Source: Bacillus sp. ISL-55 (GTDB lineage Bacteria; Bacillota; Bacilli; Bacillales; Cytobacillaceae). Taken from it: a stretch of DNA of 54,198 nucleotides. A model generated the notes under the pieces. It searched no databases and was not told where the DNA came from. It worked only from the letters and a program-made list of their open reading frames with translations. Below are positions 51,058-54,198 of this stretch, piece after piece (position 1 is the first letter of the stretch; every line of letters begins with the position of its first letter). The DNA is taken from contig NZ_JAGGQU010000032.1 of assembly GCF_018613155.1 (NCBI RefSeq), positions 1 through 54,198 on the forward strand, written 5' to 3'. The translations under genes were made by a program, and so were the position numbers.

Positions 51058-51120
51058 GGGACATAGGGATGGTTCTCGTGTCCCGTTCGGAAGTCGAAGT
51101 ATTTTGCTGATGGTCAGGTT
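51058..51120. repeat. REP-like palindromic repeat, copy B
   Basis: GGGACATAGGGATGGTTCTC then GTGTCCC (51058-51084), followed by sequence matching copy A's right flank (CGGAAGTCGAAGTATTTTGC then TGATGGTCAG). It begins 12 bases after the MNT gene. Confidence 0.7.
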
Positions 51121-51129
51121 GTCCGGGTA

Positions 51130-51591
51130 TTGATGATGTTATTTGTCCGTTTTTATTAAGTGGAAGTACTAGGTTACAATATAGTGTTAATTATATGATT
51201 TATCTTAATCTAGGTCGGAGGGATGTTTCTGATTTTGTTTTTATATTCATATGAGGTTTTATCGATATGCTATTTGAGAGCGAAACTGCAGCTTCCTCTC
51301 TCTTTTCTTGGCTTGTTTAGTAATTAATGAGTGCTTAATTTTGATTATTAGTTTATGATATGTTTGATGATTGATTTCCTCTATTATTCTTCTTTTAATC
51401 CTTTTCGTATGTCTTCCATTAAGTCGTTGTTTTCTTGATACCATTCATACTGCGTAAGTTAGTTTTCCTTTCTTCTTTCAATGTTTTTCTTCAAAAAGTT
51501 TCACCATTACTTCTTTCTGCCTTCTTTTGATATCATTCCTGCTATTTGTTTTTCACAATATTATTATTGCATTGAATCTTTTTCTGGAGGT
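51130..51591 (+). repeat. duplicated comM upstream region
   Basis: No gene. It shares a diverged but colinear pattern with 52920-53225, the region before the second comM: GTGCTTA..TTT, GTTTATGATA, TTTGATGATTG and TCCTCT occur in the same order. The end (TCTGGAGGTATGTCTATG) is the same ribosome site and start in both. The left part (TAGGTCGG..GGATG, TATGAGG) also recurs at about 50160-50215. Confidence 0.65.
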
Positions 51592-51597
51592 ATGTCT

Positions 51598-51819
51598 ATG
51601 TCTGTAAAGGTTGCAAGCATCGGTTTGAAAGGGCTTGAGGGTTATCGTGTTGATGTTGAGGTGCAGGTGAAGGATGGATTCGAGTCAATCGTGATTGTCG
51701 GATTGCCTGATGCTTCGGTGAAGGAGTCGAAGGAGAGGGTGACAGCAGCGCTGCATACACTTGGTTTTGAGACACGGGGACGGTGGTCGCAAAGGGAGCG
51801 AAACAGACACGGTTCTTAA
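51598..51819 (+). pseudogene. 5' fragment of comM/yifB, broken by a REP-like repeat
   Basis: The first 55 or so codons encode the N-terminus of the YifB/ComM Mg-chelatase-like AAA+ protein (begins [17 protein letters not shown]). Homology to the copy at 53232 stops after GGTTTT at about 51764, where REP-like sequence begins; the frame then runs through the repeat and stops at 51819. In the shared 174 bases about 11 codons differ from the second copy, and nine of these differences are silent. Confidence 0.9.
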
Positions 51820-51845
51820 GTTTCACTTGGGAGTTGAAATAGTTC
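51770..51845. repeat. REP-like palindromic repeat, copy C
   Basis: GAGACACGGGGACGGTGGTC followed by the 55-base segment (51786-51840) that matches 49976-50030 with one mismatch. It is joined directly to the broken comM fragment. The 150 bases after it, up to the terminator at 51992, hold no gene. Confidence 0.8.
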
Positions 51846-51991
51846 GGTGGAGGTTTCTTTGTCTTGAAGTTGATGGTTAAATCGTCAAGTTAGTTTGGTT
51901 GTTTTTGAAATCCATGAATTTTTGTAAGTTGACGTTATTGCCTGCCCGGGAATGGACGAGTGTATTAAGCTTAATATAATTCATAGAATGG

Positions 51992-52042
51992 AAAAGACGT
52001 CTCCTGTTGTATAACTGCCAAGAGCTATACAGGAGACGTCCC
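51992..52042 (-). terminator. terminator of the fused MNT-HEPN gene
   Basis: GACGTCTCCTGT (51996-52007) pairs with ACAGGAGACGTC (52029-52040), with TATA/TATA pairing in the loop; on the minus strand TTTTCC follows. Confidence 0.85.
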
Positions 52043-52059
52043 ATTAAATGATTAAAACA

Positions 52060-52803
52060 TTAATCAAGAGATATGTTTTTCTCTAAGGTCTTGCAGGCAT
52101 CATCTAATAGGGTGATATATATTTTTTTTATATTGTGATATATGTCTAACGCGGTAGCTTCATCGTATGTGTGGGAGGTTCTGTTTCGGTCTTCTAGCAT
52201 TTTTAGCCAAAGCTCACCATCTGTTATGAGTCCTTCCTTGAATGCCGCTTTTATTGTGCTTCTCGGACTCGATAATTCTGTCACACCTGTATATTCTAAA
52301 TAGGACTTCATAAGCTTCCAGGATAACTCATATGTGAATTCGAATCGTTGAATGGTGGCATCTATTACAATGTCATCCTGTTCAGGGTCTCTTGAAAGGC
52401 TTTCTTTCAACTTGGAAAGAGCTCTTGCCAGATCCTCCATTTTAACCATCATTTTGTTCATAGTATCCACCACTTTTCCGCTCGAGTTTGTCGAAAATAT
52501 AACGATGCCTTCCTTGTCAATAAAGTCTATCAATACCGTATTGCTTATTTTATCATAATCAATGACATCCAAGGTGTATATAATATTTGCTTCTGACAGC
52601 ATATCACTTATATGAACAAGCTCTTCATTCTTGTTTTTAAATTTAATGGCTAAGTCAATATCAGAAGTAAGATTATAGTCACCTCTTGCTCTTGAGCCAA
52701 ACAGAATTACTTTATCTATACTATTTGAGTACTCTGTAAAAATGTTAATGAGCTTATAAAAACTTTCTTTTGGTAAACCATACAATTTTGTTTCACTTTT
52801 CAA
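52060..52803 (-). CDS. fused MNT-HEPN protein
   Basis: 247 residues, TTG start at 52803 with AAGGAGG nine bases upstream. The N-terminal half is an MNT nucleotidyltransferase (LFGSRARGDYNLTSDIDLAI, Asp48/Asp50, then TLDVIDY); the C-terminal half (about 120-247) is an HI0074-type HEPN domain (TIQRFEFTYELSWK, and the R-x4-H-x-Y motif RNRTSHTY with Arg206, His211, Tyr213). The gene order of the nearby two-gene system (HEPN then MNT) is reversed in the fusion. The two halves could act as a self-contained toxin-antitoxin or nucleotide-sensing defence protein. It lies between two comM copies, on the opposite strand. Confidence 0.88.
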   Translation of the reverse strand: MKSETKLYGLPKESFYKLINIFTEYSNSIDKVILFGSRARGDYNLTSDIDLAIKFKNKNEELVHISDMLSEANIIYTLDVIDYDKISNTVLIDFIDKEGIVIFSTNSSGKVVDTMNKMMVKMEDLARALSKLKESLSRDPEQDDIVIDATIQRFEFTYELSWKLMKSYLEYTGVTELSSPRSTIKAAFKEGLITDGELWLKMLEDRNRTSHTYDEATALDIYHNIKKIYITLLDDACKTLEKNISLD

Positions 52804-52804
52804 A

Positions 52805-52822
52805 ACGAAGTGCCTCCTTCGT
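52805..52822 (-). promoter_or_regulatory. hairpin over the ribosome site of the fused MNT-HEPN gene
   Basis: ACGAAG (52805-52810) and CTTCGT (52817-52822) are perfect complements around a 6-base loop. On the minus-strand mRNA the stem-loop contains the AAGGAGG ribosome site, so translation may be limited. Confidence 0.45.
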
Positions 52823-52899
52823 CTTATTCTTTTTATGTATATTCTTATTATAAAGTAAAGGGGGAATTTTTGGAAGCAAGGGGAAGTAACGTACTGGCG

Positions 52900-53225
52900 G
52901 ATTTCGCGTCACATTTGGTATTGGAAATAGTGTGGTTATGGTTTGTTGAACTGATTTTTATAGTTTATTGGATATATTATTGAATCCTGGATTATATATA
53001 AGTGCTTATTTTTATTGTTTGGTTTATGATAGATTTGATGATTGTTATCCTCTTTGTCATTCTCCTCATGTGAGTTGTTCTTCTGATTTTCATCCCTTCT
53101 TTTTCTATGAGACTTTCTCCAAATATTAACTACTTCTTTCGTCTCTCTTTATGATTTCTGCGTTTCTCTTCTTTTATTTTGCTTTTACCCTATTAATTAT
53201 CAAATATATTAAACCGTCTGGAGGT
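52900..53225 (+). repeat. upstream region of the second comM, third member of the duplicated set
   Basis: No gene. It contains the comM leader and is the counterpart of 51130-51591; its left part (GAAATAGTGTGGTTATGG) weakly matches the flanks of REP copies A and B. It probably includes the comM promoter, but no clear -35/-10 pair is visible. Confidence 0.55.
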
Positions 53226-53231
53226 ATGTCT

Positions 53232-54191
53232 ATGTCTGTAAAGGTTGCAAGTATCGGTTTGAAAGGGCTTGAGGGTTATCGTGTTGATGTTGAGGTTCAG
53301 GTGAAGGAAGGATTCGAGTCAATCGTGATTGTTGGGCTGCCTGATGCTTCGGTGAAGGAGTCGAAGGAGAGGGTGACGGCTGCGCTGCACAGTCTCGGTT
53401 TTCCACTGGTTGAGAAGAAGGTAATCATCAACCTGTCGCCAGCAGAGCAGAAGAAGAATGGGCCTTTGTTTGATCTTGCGATTGCGATTGGCATTCTTAA
53501 GAGTGGTGGGTTTATACAGGATCCAGTCCCAATGGATGCTGGTTTTATCGGTGCGTTATCTCTTGATGGGACGGTCCATCCTGTTGAGGGGATGATTGCA
53601 GCTATTTTGGCTGCCAGGAAGCTGAGGTTAAAGCGGCTTGTTCTGCCTTTTGATCCGACAATTCCTAGAATTGAAATCGATGACTTGGAACTTGTCTATG
53701 TTGAAACCTTGCTGGATGTGATGAATTTTTTAGCCGGACAGCAGTTGCTGCCATTGCTGCCGGAAGTAGAAATGATTGAGAAATCCCTGGTGACCTCAAG
53801 GGATTTCAATCAGATTATTGGGCATGATTTTGCCAAGCGTGGTCTTGAGATTGCGGCGAGCGGCGGCCATTATGTGCTGATGGACGGACCACCGGGCTGC
53901 GGAAAGAGTCTTTTGGCTGAGACATTCCCAACCATCCTGCCATCGCTTTCGAAAGAGTCACAGCTTGAAAAAATAAGCCTCTATCAGCTGGCTGGTGCTC
54001 CTTACTCCTCATTGATTCTTCCTCCATACCGCCATCCTCACCATTCTGCATCGGCCGTCTCGATTATCGGAGGCGGTACCAATCCCAAACCAGGTGAAGT
54101 TTCCTTGGCCCACCGCGGCGTTCTGTTCCTTGATGAATTGGGCGAGTTCTCGAAAAAGACACTTGATATGCTTCGCCAGTGTAACTGCTAG
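53232..54191 (+). pseudogene. comM: comM/yifB Mg-chelatase-like AAA+ ATPase, cut after Walker B
   Basis: Starts at ATG 53232 (GGAGG seven bases upstream). The reading frame runs 319 residues: the N-terminal ChlI-like domain, Walker A GPPGCGKS and Walker [21 protein letters not shown]. It then ends in Cys-Asn-Cys and a stop. Intact YifB/ComM proteins are about 500 residues and normally continue LRQPLE. The loss of homology right after CGCCAG suggests that foreign DNA begins at about 54180, at the window edge. ComM-type proteins are branch-migration helicases that help recombination during natural transformation. Confidence 0.8.
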
Positions 54192-54198
54192 ACTAAAG

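Noticed and set aside
51259-51444. 61-codon minus-strand ORF, very Arg/Lys-rich
   Set aside because: It lies in the duplicated comM upstream DNA, whose counterpart has no matching ORF, and it has no ribosome site.
1-54198. tRNA, rRNA, CRISPR arrays, prophage or complete insertion sequences
   Set aside because: None recognised on either strand; the only mobile traces are the IS21-like end and REP-like repeats near the right side.

Overview
The window reads as chromosomal DNA of a low-GC, Gram-positive Bacillaceae bacterium (Bacillus/Mesobacillus-like). The reasons are strong AGGAGG-type ribosome sites with frequent TTG/GTG starts, U-tailed intrinsic terminators, a lipoprotein and secreted proteins of Gram-positive type, the xpaC-yaaN pair behind a sigma-W-like promoter, a ywqCDE-type tyrosine kinase/phosphatase set and an EAR-type RNA in an exopolysaccharide operon. 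No rRNA, tRNA or CRISPR array was seen. All calls come from reading the sequence; no database search was run.

Layout. (1) 44-3246: a glycerol-3-phosphate-type ABC importer, ugpA-ugpE-ugpB, ending in a terminator. (2) 3494-3804, minus strand: a promoter, a cyclic-di-GMP-I (GEMM-I) riboswitch and a 45-residue membrane peptide gene. (3) 4038-5207: a HupE/UreJ-type membrane protein. (4) 5462-11311: a 1949-residue secreted multidomain protein with a PHP phosphoesterase domain. (5) 11420-15089: a 34-residue peptide gene, xpaC-yaaN, an LRAT-fold protein and a small membrane protein. (6) 15145-26581: a cell-surface region with four proteins carrying cell-wall-binding-2 (CWB2) repeats, each joined to a different partner (carboxypeptidase-regulatory/YfaP-like, lytic transglycosylase+SH3, N-terminal adhesion-like region, beta-propeller), plus a LysM/NlpC-P60 endopeptidase and several small genes. 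(7) 26752-49677: an exopolysaccharide/capsule locus. A divergent SGNH hydrolase precedes ywqC-ywqD-ywqE (chain-length regulator, BY-kinase, phosphatase), an EAR RNA followed by a terminator hairpin, epsC-like dehydratase and galU. After a terminator and a gene-poor 0.65 kb gap comes a more AT-rich, strain-specific block: aldolase, PLP decarboxylase, initiating sugar transferase, aminotransferase, four glycosyltransferases, two hexapeptide acetyltransferases, Wzy and Wzx. It ends with UDP-glucose dehydrogenase, UDP-glucuronate epimerase and galE. (8) 49678-54198: a plastic accessory end with REP-like repeats, an IS21-like end relic, a two-gene HEPN/MNT module, a broken 5' copy of comM, a fused MNT-HEPN gene, and a second comM that is cut off after its Walker B motif.

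How the parts fit. The EPS locus makes nucleotide sugars (GalU, GalE, Ugd, GlcA epimerase, EpsC-like dehydratase), starts on lipid carrier (sugar transferase), extends (glycosyltransferases), decorates (acetyltransferases and possibly a compound made by the aldolase/aminotransferase/decarboxylase trio), flips (Wzx), polymerises (Wzy) and sets chain length by phosphorylation (YwqCDE). The EAR RNA probably lets transcription pass terminators inside the operon. The c-di-GMP riboswitch upstream of an undescribed membrane peptide, and the triplicated comM upstream region loaded with HEPN/MNT modules, are the two most unusual parts of the window.
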